The notes under the pieces: generated by a model | Told to the model about the DNA's origin: nothing | Database searches by the model: none | Seen by the model: the letters and a program-made list of their open reading frames with translations, nothing else | Made by a program: the position numbers and the translations under genes | Shown: positions 1 to 11,839 of the stretch, piece by piece | Layout: each line of letters starts with the position of its first letter | Position numbering within the stretch: position 1 is the first letter of the stretch | Assembly: GCA_001939145.1 (NCBI GenBank) | Contig: LSRX01001173.1 | Span: 62,001 to 126,000 of the forward strand | From: Symbiodinium microadriaticum | Lineage: Eukaryota > Sar > Dinophyceae > Suessiales > Symbiodiniaceae | Reading direction: 5' to 3' | Length of the DNA: 64,000 nt

Positions 1-3000
1 TCTCAAGATCATGAAGGTCGCGAGCAGAAACAAAGGCTCGTCACCTGCATTGTGACCGCTTCGTCTATAGGGATCGTACACGAGCGGCTTTTTTGCATGG
101 CCTTGATCCTGTTGCGGGAGCCGCAGATCAGTGTCTTCTTTTCGGAGGGCCTCCGCAGCGACTCAAAGCCAGATCATCCGGTGAGCGAGACGGAGGCCTC
201 TGCATCCCCAAATTCACCGGTGATCTGCCCTCGAGGATTGCAGTCGCATCGTCAACTCAAGGCTCAGCAACCAAGGCTGCTGCCGTTCGAAATGTGTAAA
301 AGCCTGAGCACCGAGCACCGGAACACAGTGCAAGGGCACGTTCTCCGCAGCATCATGCAGTTGAGATGCAGCGCCAGGAAGATCAGTCTGACGCGGACAT
401 GGGTGAGAAGCATAGGTCCTGTAACTCAAAAAAGTTGGGCAGATCCTCGCAGGGCCACCCTACAAAACGACCCACGACCCAGCTTCTGCTGTCCAATTCA
501 GGGTTCTACCTGAAACTACGTACTTACTGCTGATAAGCTTTCCGTTTTGGAGTTGCTCCGACACCTTGTTCCGTAATTCTCCACCCCCTTTTCCTTTCTG
601 TTGAGCTTGAGCCCACACTTTGGTTAGCCCGCTAGTTGCCCCACATCTTGCTTGTCATCTCATGTCACACCTTGAATCCAAAAACCAACAGTGCCCCTGT
701 GAAAAAGTACAACCACTCCTGTGAGATTTCAGGCGCCCATGGAAGAAGCGTGCTCGCCTGATACATCCACAGCATGGCAGCGGCAGGGTGGTATAGGAGC
801 GTGACCAAGCAGCAGGCAGCCTGCTTGGAGTTTCTTTGAGGCGCGCCCTGCGCGCTCCGCGCCACTTGTGAGCCCGCAAGATGTGGAACCAGCTCAGGGG
901 GGGTTGCAAGGCTTCAGCACTACAGGCGGTACATCCGCAAAGCAAACTGAGCCCTCAAGGCACGCAAGTGCATTTCTGCTTAGCAGGACACCGATCTTGT
1001 GGCGAAATTTCTCAAAGGCCTGCAGCTGCAGCAGAGCTAGTACTACGTCTTGATCCACATGAGAAGTGCCAGTCAGTTCCATGCTCAAAGCCAACACTGG
1101 GCTACTGCAAACGAGACTTGTCTAGCACAAGATTGGTACCCACAACCTCTGTTGCTCATACACACGGACGCGTCTAACTCTGCAGCTCAGCAAAGGCACG
1201 CTGCTGCTTTCTGTAGAGCCTTCATTTTCACAGGAGCTGCAGCCGCTCAACATTCATAAACAATCCGTTTGCTACTGGCCGGGTGGTTGTTCTCCTGGCA
1301 ACCACGGGGCCGACAGCTCCTGCAGGAAAATGGGAACAGCATGACACTGGCTTTGTTAAGACACTATACTTGCCTGCTTGGATAAAGTGTGTTGGCCGAC
1401 ACGCGTGAACCCAAGATTGCCTTTTATACAGTGGTATTGGCTATGTCATCCCGTTGCACAAGTTTGGTTGCTGAGATGGGCCTCATGGCACGTCTTCCGG
1501 CCAGGGTGTAGGGGCTCATACTTCGAAGGAAACTCACATCATTTGCAATGGACAAGTCAATGCAAAGCCTCTTGCCCGGTAGGGCCAGGCAATCGCGATA
1601 AAGTTTCCAAGCGTGCTTACAGTTGTATGTGTATTTGGAAAGGACTATGGCATCCTAGATGCATCAGCCGCACACAGATGCAAGTCTTGAAACACCTGAT
1701 GGTCTCTTGAAGTTCCGTGCTTGACGGGTACTTGTTTGATGATGTTTCAAAGACGAGCTTGAACATGTCGGGTGAGCAATGCGAGGCGAATGACGCCAGC
1801 ATGCTCTTGTTGCCTCTGCAACTGAGTTGCTTCAGCAATAGCGAGATACCATGTCTGTCCTTGCCGCAGGATTGCGCCTACTCTAGACCGCCATCTGATG
1901 CTGCGCCTACTAGACTACCAGCCAGAGCTTCCTTCTCATTCAAAGCCGTTACCTTTCCAAGGAATACTGTTGATACTCTAGTGACGAATCGAGCAGTGCT
2001 TGTGGAGACAAGGCAACCATGACGGCCTGGCAAGGCGGCATCCGCATTGTAATCCAGCGCTTCGCGCCAAAAGTTGGAAGTCGTGTCCAAGTCGGGTGGG
2101 CATGCAACGCGTTCGCGGGATGCATTGAAACTCAACTACGCCTAAGTTGATGTCTTGCCGTCGCTTGCAATATATCTGGTCCTGTTCCGCCTTTAAGCCC
2201 CTCATGGAAAGGAACCGACAGCAAACGCTTCAGTGAAGAACGACCCGAGGTCTGCAGATGTCAATACAATCCACCCTACCGGCCCAATACCATTACATCA
2301 AGCAGGTTTCATACAGGAATGAATCGTATCCGCACGTTGGCCAGCTGCAAGCTAGAAGCATTCCCACGAAACCACATGTGCCTCAAAGCACATCAGGTCA
2401 TCACCTGGCATGGGAACCGGTCGCGATGTCACAACACCAATCACCTCACTCACTTGGTCTATCTTCAGTGTGTACTTTATGCAGTTCAGCCTGTGTCATG
2501 CGTACTGGGCTAAGAGTGTCTGGCCGCCTGCGATCAGCCCGCCCTTGATCGTTGAACCACGGTCGTGCTGGTATCTGGAAAGGGAAACCAGCCAAGCGCC
2601 ACCCCCCCTTCCCCCTGCCCCTTTCGTGATGAATATCTTGAACTATCTTCCTTCGTCGGCCTTAATCATCAACAGCGTTCTCAAAAGCGGGGACTCTCCT
2701 CTTAAAGCACCTGCGAACCTCCCTCCATACTTTTCAAAAACAGCAGCGCCGCAGACGGGGCCACAGGACAATGCAATGTGCTCGGCATCGTTTTGGACCG
2801 TGGAGTGACGGCCCTCTGTACAGAAGGCATCTTGCTATTAGTGAACTCTTCTCAGTCTCATTTTGAGTGTGCTGATCTCGCCTGCTCTCCTATGCTGGCA
2901 CGGCCTGTCCTGAAGACTCACATATGCCGGTGCTGGGTTCGTGCACAACAACATGGTTAGTGCAAGATCCAGTGCCTAAGCCCCGGCGCTACATGAACAT

Positions 3001-3441
3001 GCTTGGCAGCTTGATTTGCAGAGCTCGTGGAGACAACTGAAGAAATTACAATGCCGGCAGACGCTGTGTCCATCTTCTCTGCGTTGAACCACAGTCACGG
3101 ACGCGAACTTGTTCGGGTCGATCTTGCATCCACACACCAGAAGTTCACCGCGAATTGCATCGCAAGCTGAAGAAAGGCAGCCTTCTTGTTCTTGGCTTTG
3201 TACTCCTTGTAATTCGACTGTGCTTTGCCTTGTACTTTGGCTTGCGCTGACCCTCCATGCGTGTCGCTGCCCTGATTAAAGGCCTAACGCCACTAACACT
3301 CCGTGTTCACCAAGCCGCTTCGCTCGGCGGCTGCCTCGAAGTCCTTAATGCGCTCCTGCCAGCATCTGACGCAGGTAGACAGAAACATGGAAGATGATTA
3401 GATGCTAGCATCTACGCCAAGTTGCACAGAGGCCCTGTAGG
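1..3441. other. No confident gene; one exon candidate
   Basis: Only short open frames occur here on both strands, and none matches a family I recognise. The best coding-like stretch is on the minus strand at about 1878-2135. It has mixed, non-repetitive composition and contains NFWREALDYNADAALPG. It could be an exon of a minus-strand gene downstream of the kinesin. I see no RNA gene, simple repeat or transposon signature. This may be intergenic or intronic sequence. Confidence 0.3.
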
Positions 3442-3444
3442 GTG

Positions 3445-4200
3445 CAACATATGCTCCCTGTCCCTATCATCCTTCAGCCAAGGTGTGTGAAGATATACTG
3501 TGCCATATGTAGCAGCATGTTTGCAAAACCGTCACGCCCTGGTGCGTCGGCTTTTGCTCTAAAGCTTGTTGCCTCGTCTATGGAGTCAAAGATGTCAAAC
3601 TTCACGAGCTTCTCTTCAACCAGCTTCTTCAAGGATGCCTTCCGAAAGCATGATGAGAATCGACAATCGACAATAGAACATATATAGCGGGCTGCTTACC
3701 TCACGACATCGCAGAAGCTGAGATCCTGACATCTGCATCGGCAAGGCCTCCCCCAAGCAGTAAAAGTTCTTGGAAGCTTCTTGGCTTCCTCGCACCGCTG
3801 ACAAGCCCTGACGAGCCTGGCATCGTTCCAGGCAGTGACATTGAGGGTTCTGGCCCTCGCTCGTCAGGACGGAGCTCAGCAGTCTCCTCCTGAGTTGCAA
3901 GCTAAGCTGATGTAAGCTGTAAGCGACAAAATCTCGCCAAGCAGCTGAGGGTGGCATCGGCGTTGGGGTGCTCATGAATTTCGCCCGGTCTTTGGGAGTC
4001 CTTATCATATCAGCGCTGGCATTGACCTTGAAGCCTGGAAGCCTGGAAGTGGTGGCAGCTTCTCAGGCGAGAGCCGGTTCTTTTTCACAAACTTCTTCAA
4101 AGCCTGCTTTCGTCGAAATAACAGCCGCGCAGCCCACACGCCAAGATTCAGCTTCGAGGGCCTCTGTCGCCTCCTTCTCGGAAAGGACTGGGGCATGTTC
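3445..4200 (-). CDS. Possible lysine-rich exons, unknown gene
   Basis: Two minus-strand stretches share a similar peptide pattern. One, near 3445-3650, reads RKASLKKLVEEKLVKFDIF. The other, near 4040-4130, reads RKQALKKFVKKNRLSPEK. The shared spacing (RK-x-x-L-K-K-hydrophobic-V-x-x) suggests duplicated exons or two copies of a short helical module. I do not recognise the family. They lie downstream of the kinesin motor exons on the same strand, so they could be its 3' end or a separate gene. No start codon or splice sites could be fixed. Confidence 0.25.
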
Positions 4201-5132
4201 AGGGATGCCTGAGGGCATCATGGCCTGCCAACAGACGGCTCCCGAAACAGCAGCACACGGAACGACTACTGAAGCTGGTGCATCACTTGTACATGTAGCG
4301 CCACATTCCAGATTGCACTTCTCACCGTTGTCTCTCTGCAGCTGACAGCAGGCTACACTCTGCAGCTTGTCTCGGAGACAATGACATGAGGAGCGCTTTG
4401 CCTTCGTGCCTCCTGTTGCTGATGCCTCCACAGCCCTGTTTGGGAACTGGCCGGCTTGCTCTCAACCATGCACTTGACTCCAGACTGTTCTCAGTGGGCT
4501 GTTGAAGCTGCCAAGCATTTTCCCCAGAAGGAGCTGTTTAAGATCTCTCCTCGACGGGCTCTGGCATGCTCTGCCTGCTTTCATCGCTGATGTGCTGTGC
4601 CAGAAGTTTCAAGCATCACCTCGTCCCTGTCCGAAGTACCCCCCCCCCAAGATCCTCAAAGCTCGAACATGTCCAATGCATCACCCGAGGCCCCAAGCCT
4701 TAGGCAAGGCCAGGGCAAGCAAGAGTCTTGCTGAGGATCCGAGGTGGAACCAATAATGCAGATTCCACGTAGGCAATCTGGCTGTGTTTCTGTTCCACAA
4801 CATGTTAAGGGTGGAGGGAAGACGACTGCTGCTGCACTGCTGAACGAGTCTTGCTGCACTGCAAAGAAGGAGCTCGAGCCACACCAAGCCGAGTTGGGCA
4901 TGGCACTGGCACTGGCAGTCACGACAGGCAGTGGTCTCTGGCCCGGTCTTCCTTTTCCTGTGCTGAGCATGCTCTCGGCGATGCGAGCCCCTGCCATCTT
5001 CATGGGGCCATGTCGGGTAAGCAGGGCGCGATGGCTCTCTCGAGGTCTTGCTGAGTCTTGCTATTTGCTCACTTACACTAAGCTAGCCTTCACCGATGAC
5101 AGCATGGCACGTGAAAGTGGCATGCGACTCAC

Positions 5133-8100
5133 TTCTTCATCTCGACGGCATTGACGCGCGCCCCAAAGTTCAGGGAGCACATGGACTCCTCGTATAGCAA
5201 AGCCAGATTCTTTGAGAACACAACGCCTCACACTCCGCAAGAGCGTCCTCGACGTGGCTGCCGCAAGGATTCAGCTGAAGCAGCATCAATGTCTTGGAGT
5301 CCCCGCCCAAGGAGTCCTGACATTGCCGATCTTCTTTCGGGAAGGCTCAGCCATGCAACACAGCAGTCCTGAAGGAAGTGTGTAAGCATCGAGTTTCGAT
5401 AAGGCGTGTGGCCCTGCTTCTGCGCCTGACAACACAGATGATAGGAAAAACCAGCTGATTGCCCCCGTGCAACTCCCAGCGACCCGTGCGGCGATGACAT
5501 CTCCCAGTGCACTGAGCGACTTGTTGATGGCAATGGCCTTCCAAGCAATCGAATCAGACCATGCAACCATGATGTTACACATGAACACTGCGAGACCTCC
5601 TTGGCACGGTCTCCCGCAACGCCAGACTTGGCCAGACGCTCGGAGCCTGCCAGATCCACCTCCGCAGCAGGCAAAGTGAAGACTTCCCCCCTGCCGCTTC
5701 TGTCGCTCAAGATCCAGGGCGCACCAGAGTAATGGCCGACAAGAACTGCTTGCCGTCAGGATTTGTCATCGTCCCTAAGATTTGGACCTTCGGGAGCTGT
5801 TTGGTCAGCATGCATGCTATGCCCACTACACTGACGCAATCTCGGATCCGGGCAGCAAGGTGCGAACGAGACGAGTGCAGATTCATGTCCGTGGCAGCAA
5901 CCGTTCGATTCCTCAGCGAATACAGCACAGGAAAATGCTAATTGAGAAAACTGAGAGCAGCCCTTGCAGTGTAAGTCCATGACGTTTGAGCCGTGCTAAG
6001 CAGCATCTCAACTTCCTCGGCGTTGTTCACCGGCCTGATCGCAGGCGGCCACCCCTCACGGTGCCCTTGTTTATGCCGCTTCTCTTGAAAGCAAGGCTCT
6101 GCATCGTCAATCCGGGCACGTAGTTCCCTTCCTTGCCCTGCCGGACCTGCGCTGAGGTGTTCCATCTCTACACAGTTCGACCTCTGAAAGCAGCCCAAGC
6201 CAAAGCCTGAAGCTTCTGCTTCTTGTCACCGGGCCCGAGAAGGTCTCGAATCTCCTGAACGAGAGCCGAGCATTGGACGCGGCTTGAAAACCACCGAAAG
6301 CAGCCCAGGCTTCAGAGCCTCGTTGTAGATCTCCACACAGGCCTGGCAGCAGACAAAAACGCCGCCACCACCCTCGCATGGCAAAGCTGCCCTGGGCAGC
6401 GCACACCCTTCAGCTCAATCTTCCAGCCAGTCCTTTCTTTGGCCACCTGTCGGAGGTCGTTCGCAAAAAAGTGCATGGAGGAAGAGCCAGGGCAAGAAAG
6501 CAAAGGCAGAGCGAGGCACAACCAAAGCCTTGAAGAGCTCGTTGAAGGTTCGCGTGTAGACGCCAGGATTGTCCCTGAAGAGCTGCGGGCATTGGTAAAG
6601 GGCTGTGGTCCAAGTGGAAACATCCCAGCTTCTTCGTTCGGACGTGTTGGCAAACGACACAGACTTGCTGACTGTCTAAGCTGCAGTCCTTGTCCCCTGC
6701 ATGGAGTGCGTTTTGCCAGAGCCCGTCTGACCGTAGGCAAACATGCAGACGTTGTAACCTGGTTGTCGCATCTCAGTTGTGGTGTGTCTATGTCTCAATG
6801 CCAGAAAGGAGGCTGAGGAGACAGCCATCCAGCATCGAGACAACTAAATCCCGGATTCCAGTGAAGAGATCTTCCTGACATGAGCTGAGAAGCATTGTGT
6901 CAAGTCACGGGCTCAATGCTGTTCATATCCCTTCGTAAACCTGAGGCATGCAAAAGCAAAGAGGCGTTATGAAAAGCTTGGACACTCACTGCACAAGAAG
7001 CCAAAAAATCCGCGGAGATCGGGCTATGATTTGGGGCAGTCGGGCCTGACTCGAGTTTTGTCGATAGATCTCGTTGAACTGGAAGCTCCTTTGCAGCAGA
7101 GAGAAAAAGAAAGGGAGAGAGAGAGAGAGAGGGAGAGAGGGATACAGCCAAGCGAGAGAAAGAGGATGCGGCTAGAACAACTAGGCCTCGATTATCCCGA
7201 AAGCAATGAGTTCGACACTTTCAGGGACGCTCATCTGGCCGTGTTGCAGGTGCTGTGATCTTGGTGCAACGTAGGTGCTGCGATGTAGTGCTGTGTAGGT
7301 GCTCTTCGACACGCACGATCCCCGCAGAGGGATCATCGGCGACGGCACCACATCGGCGCTTCGACACGCACGATAAAAGGCTCATCTCGCTGCGTAAAAC
7401 GGATTGGCGGTGTCGGGCAAGTGTTCTTTCCAAAGAACCCTTCGCGGTGCTTTCGAGCCTTTCGAGAATAACACAGCAGGCTCTCAGACCTGAAGCAACA
7501 TGTTACAAGCATCTTGGCATAGTGCTCCAGACTCTATGCCAAAGGTGTAATCATGAACTTGCAACAGCTTCACAAGATATCAGCTGCACTCATCTCAGAC
7601 TGAGACTTCTTGGTGCCCATGTCTGCATTGCTGATCTGGATCTGTCACAGGGATGGGCTAGCGCGGCTGTCACAGAGCTGCTTCGAATCACACCCTGCCT
7701 CATCTGGTCCTGGAAAGCTGATGCAGCAGCCGTGGGCTGCCCTTGTCTTGGGCCGCAGGCAGCACAGAAGCCCTTTAGAAGCGCTTCTGGGGGCTGGGCT
7801 CTGCCTCTGTCATCGGTCGAACCCGGCAGTATACACGGATGTTGCCTGCTTCGCAGCCGCGAAGCCTACTGTGTGGTCGAGCTTGAACAGGCCTTTCAAT
7901 TCCTGGACCAGGTTGTGCAACCTCAGTACTCATCCTCACAAAAGTCACCTTTGACAAACAGTGAACTGAGTCGATGGCTTGCGTCTTCTGTCGCACTCGA
8001 TAGCATACTTCTCTTTCCACTCCTCCACATGGTTTCTGCTTTTCCAGGCTCCAGCAGCGAAGCTTGCGTTCAAGCTAGGCCGTTGTCGCTCTGAGACTTG

Positions 8101-8508
8101 GCCAAAAGAGAAGTTTAACAGAATTGGGAAAAGAGGATGCGCCGCCCCGACATACGTGGAAAGCAACCTCAATGCCGACTCGGCCATGCACTCCGAGACT
8201 CGTCCAGAGTCAAAGGGGCGATTCGATCCGACTGGGTCCGACTGCTCTTCACTTTGGCTCAAACGGCAAAAGAAAGCGCTGTCCTGCGATCCTTTATCCA
8301 GCAACTTTTGCAGCTCTGCTGCCTGTGCCGTGCTGACGAACGGCTCAAACGAATCGCATGGGCGCTTTGTCCATGACATCAATTCGTTCTGGCAGCCTTG
8401 CTTCGCATGACCTCTTCCAACACCTCCAGTGTCACAGACTGAGCAACGCAGGGAGGAACCTGCAGAACCAAGCACCTGCGGTAGCTGCTGTTGAATTTCC
8501 ACAGCCAC
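5133..8508 (-). CDS. Kinesin-14-type C-terminal motor protein
   Basis: This is a microtubule motor, expected to be minus-end directed because the kinesin-14 neck precedes the motor. Reading 5' to 3' on the minus strand there is a short helical stretch (about 8280-8340), then EEWKEKYAIECDRRRK, then LHNLVQELK joined to GNIRVYCRVRPM. The motor follows: P-loop FAYGQTGSGKTH (about 6720), NPGVYTRTFNELF, switch I ATDMNLHSSRSH (about 5880), switch II VDLAGSERLAKSG (about 5660), INKSLSALGDVIA, HTPYRNSMLTHFLQ, SLGGDSKTLMLLQ and finally CSLNFGARVNAVEMKK, where my call ends at a GTGAGT donor. Introns I can place are 5189-5247 (GA-AG), 5318-5368 (GA-AG), 5538-5596 (GT-AG) and 7845-7892 (GC-AG). The N-terminal tail and any short C-terminal exon are unresolved. 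ATP-binding residues look intact. Confidence 0.93.
7101..7141. repeat. GA-rich microsatellite
   Basis: Short imperfect GAGA tract on the plus strand, inside the kinesin gene between motor exons and therefore probably intronic. Confidence 0.85.
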
Positions 8509-9056
8509 CTGGCGAGAAGGTCATAAAGCCCAGACCATGAAAGCACTCTCGAAACATTGCTTCGTCTGCAGACGTGAAGTTTTGGGGCGAATCCTATCTT
8601 TGCTCGAAGTTGGTATCGCCACATGACCATCACGTTCAAAGTAAAGCGACAGCTTACTAGTAGGCCGTAATGAATGCTGTTGAGTCAACTAGAAAGGCCA
8701 ATCGAGTAGCTGTCCCTGTGCACGTTTTCGCAGTCAACATGACCGGAGCGCCGTCGCTCTCATCTCAGACACTTGCTTCTTGCCTGCGACCATGCAGAAA
8801 ACCGTACGGCTCACGATCACAACTGACAGGTTTCAGCTGAGACGGGGAACATGCGATGAGAAGCACATGCTCATGACTGACACTCGCTGTTGCTTCAGAA
8901 CGGCACTGAACTTTCTTCACACAAGCGCAAAGAAAAATATGCTCAGGTTGTGTGAGCCTACGGCCTACCGTCGCATGAGGTTTCTCTGCTAATAACCAGC
9001 GGACGCACCGTTGGAAACCCGTTGCAAGACGTGTGAAACGACTCTTCACCGTGCCA

Positions 9057-10023
9057 TCAGAGGAGTTGCTCAGTCTCCAGAGCGTGGCGCCGGCATTTGG
9101 TCTGCCAGCTCACAAATGCCTTGAGCAAAGGCTCCCAAAAGGGCTCTCGCAAGGACACGTATGTGTTTTGCAGCCGAGCAGCCACGAGAAAACATGGCAC
9201 GATGCCCCAGAGGCTTGATCTCGCACATGTCCCACAAGGCAGGGTCGATGGCTCCTTGGAAATAATCAAACAACCGTTTCAACAAGGTAAGCTTACAAAG
9301 ATAATTCAGTGCAGGCGAGGTACTAACGCCAGCACTGCCAGCACCACCGACTTTCATCGAGAGGAGCCGTGAGGTGTCGGCGTTGAACTTCTGCTTCAGC
9401 CTCGGAAGCAAAAAGTCCTGACGTTCTTCTTGCCAAGACTGGAAGTTGTTTGCTCTTCCTGATCTTGGCTTCTAAGCTCGACACGCTGGGAAGTACTGCA
9501 GGAGAACTCCTCTACCTGCAGGCGAAATCAAATTCAATTCGCCACTGCTCACGTGTACAAGCCTTTGTCAAGGCCGCGCAACCACTCTCGGAATTGCTCC
9601 TGCGGCACTGCTAGTTGCACTTTGTTGCTGCACCTATGGCAAAACGCATGACTGCCCTGCACTGCTCAAGTCCTCCAGCACGGTGTTGACCTGGTCGTAC
9701 TTGCTGCGAAAATACCTGCAACATTCAATCAGCAGTAGCTCTGCCCGTCTCTGCCAAGTCCTGCGGCAGCAAACCCATGTAAACCCTTGATCAGGATTAT
9801 GCGGCTCAAACTTCTGTCAGAGGGCCGGACTCTTCGAGCGCTGTTTGCGGCAGCTTGGAAGCACTGCCATCCTGAAATCCAATAAGGCTGCACTCCGAGA
9901 CCTCTGCAGCATGGTGGCATGGACCTTCGTCGACCAGTAGACATAGAGAGCAGTGTCCTGATCATGCAAATAAACTATATTGCAGACTGGTAAGGCGAAA
10001 CTCAAGAAGGCAGTGAGCAGCAA
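9057..10023 (-). CDS. Unassigned exons upstream of the kinesin motor
   Basis: Minus-strand open stretches have coding-like composition. At 9070-9411 the frame contains LLKRLFDYFQGAIDPALWDM and later a helical ALLGAFAQGICELAD. At about 9817-9945 it contains STKVHATMLQRSRSAALLDF. No family is recognised. Because they sit upstream of the kinesin neck on the same strand they may encode its N-terminal tail, which in kinesin-14 carries cargo or second microtubule-binding sites. They could equally be a separate small gene. Starts and splice sites are not resolved. Confidence 0.3.
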
Positions 10024-10524
10024 TGCAACTCTGCGGCAACAAACTCCTGGTTTTCATAAGCGCTCACCTTGACTTTCTCGTCTTGAATCGTCACCCTCTG
10101 ACAAGCGTCCACCATGGCCTGCACACCAGGAGCCCGTCCTAGACAGGTTTCCCCAATAAGTGTATGACATGACAAAGCCATATGGTGTCGGAAATTAAAT
10201 GCAAATCATCGCCTGCCGCACTCTCGCGGTAGGCACTGTGACGATCGCAGCACCGTAGTTCTGATTCTTGAGAACCAAAACCCCCTCAACCTCGAGATGC
10301 TTGAAAATTCACGTACAAACACTGCACGTGTTTGCAACGCCGGTTGAACCCGTGGCTCAGGCGGGGATCCGGAAGCTCTTGCATCCTTGGATAAATGTTG
10401 CCCAGAAGGGCTACGTAGTTTGCTCACTCCAGCCGAGTAGTTGTTTTTGTCGTGTGGCTCCGCGGTCTCCGCAAAGGATTTTCTTTGAGGAGCCTCCACA
10501 TCCGCATCATGTCGCACGTCAAAC

Positions 10525-11330
10525 TCAAGGAGTAAGTGAACCGCACAGGCTGTACGGTCCTGCTTCGTTTAGCTCCTCCCATCTTGCCTTCGAGGGGAGC
10601 GCCGGCTCTGGGTCGGAAGGGCCAGTCTCAGTGGCGAGGGAGCGGTCCGGCTCCGCACGCTCCGCAGGCTCCACGTGNNNNNNNNNNNNNNNNNNNNNNN
10701 NNNNNNNNNNNNNNNNNNNNNNNNNNNNNNNNNNNNNNNNNGTGGCCGTCGCCGCCTCGGCCGAGGAGCTGGAGCCTCGCAAGGCTCCGCTGGCTCCGCT
10801 TCCGGCTCTTCGGCTTCCTCGGCCTCCTTTCGAACGGGCGGTGCCAGGCTGTCGTGCAGCGTCTTGGAGCCCTCATCCGTCGCTTCGGCCACTTCGGCCT
10901 CCGCCTCGTCGGATCCACTCGAGATCTCCTCGAATAACCCCTGCAGCCTCAGGCTTACAGACTGGGCAGGGCTGGGGACACTTCAGCGCGGTGCATCCAT
11001 GTGCCTGCTCAGCAATTTCTCGTTCGAGTCGACGCTGTCGCCAGGCGAGGACGGAGATCGGGGCGCGGCATCTTTCGCGCAGGACGATGCGGCCGGCTGC
11101 TCGAGGGATTCATCCGGCCGAGAAGCCGGAGCCTGCAGGCTACTGTGGTCGCGAATGCAGCATCTACCACCAACCGTCTCATAATGCCGAAGTCGCCAGA
11201 GCCTCAACTCGTGAAGCCACTAGCGACGAAGCCGCAGCATAGGACTTGAGCAGCACATCTTCATCTGGCACAGGGCCCAAATCCAGTCGGAGGGGTTCGG
11301 GAACTCCCGAGCCTGCAGCCGGATCCCGGC
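10525..11330 (-). CDS. Acidic low-complexity protein exons, interrupted by gap
   Basis: Minus-strand frames on both sides of a run of unknown bases (10678-10741) encode Glu/Ala/Pro/Ser-rich sequence. Upstream, near 11260-11180, the frame reads PDEDVLLKSYAAASSLVASR. In the middle (about 10940-10745) it reads LFEEISSGSDEAEAEVAEA, followed by EEAEEAEEPEAEPAEP and an Arg-rich patch. Beyond the gap it reads SLATETGPSDPEPALPS. The frame changes across the gap, so gap length or an intron is uncertain. The product would be largely disordered. I cannot name it, and low complexity makes frame choice less secure than usual. Confidence 0.4.
10678..10741. other. Assembly gap
   Basis: Run of n inside the GC-rich acidic-protein region. 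The true length is unknown. Confidence 0.99.
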
Positions 11331-11451
11331 TTCCCGATTGCACGCCAGCCCTGCATCGTTTTGAGACAGCAGATTGCAGACGACCACGTCCCTTCGGCCT
11401 CGTCGCTGTGTCTTCTTTTCCGCCTGGCATGGCCGATCGTCCCTGAGTCTC

Positions 11452-11793
11452 CTCAGTCCCCCCTCCCTCCCTCTCTCCCTCTCTCCCTCTCTCCCTCTCT
11501 CCCTCTCTTTCTTTCGCCAGGGCTAGGGGCGCTCTCTCTCTCTCTCTCTCTGACTCTCCCTCCCGGGCATGGGGACCGATCAAAGCCCCGGGGCATAAAG
11601 CCCACCCGATCGTTGTTTAGTTAAGGGGAGTGAAGAAGGAATGTAGTTCAGCAAATGACTAAGCCGTAAAGTATACGACGCTTGCTCTCTCTCTCTCGCT
11701 CTCTTGCTTGCTTGCTTGCTTGCTTGCTTGCACGCAGTTTAGAGAGCAGAGTTGCCCCTGCCCTCTTGCGCTCTCGCGCTACGGCCCTTGTCT

Positions 11794-11826
<33 letters not shown>

Positions 11827-11835
11827 GCTTCCTTC
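11452..11835. repeat. Clustered CT and TTGC microsatellites
   Basis: Several simple repeats lie close together: a CCCTCT tract at about 11458-11510, CT at 11535-11555, CT at 11683-11702, TTGC at 11703-11733 and CT at 11795-11828. Translated frames here are Leu/Ser-rich artefacts. No gene is supported. Confidence 0.9.
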
Positions 11836-11839
11836 CCTT

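Noticed and set aside
7255-8094. 279-codon plus-strand open frame
   Set aside because: It lies antisense to the kinesin neck and motor exons, which are proven by conserved motifs, and its translation has no domain.
10268-11242. 324-codon plus-strand frame through the 10.7-kb gap
   Set aside because: Open across n bases and antisense to acidic minus-strand exons. Its Arg/Ser/Pro-rich composition is that of an antisense GC-rich frame.
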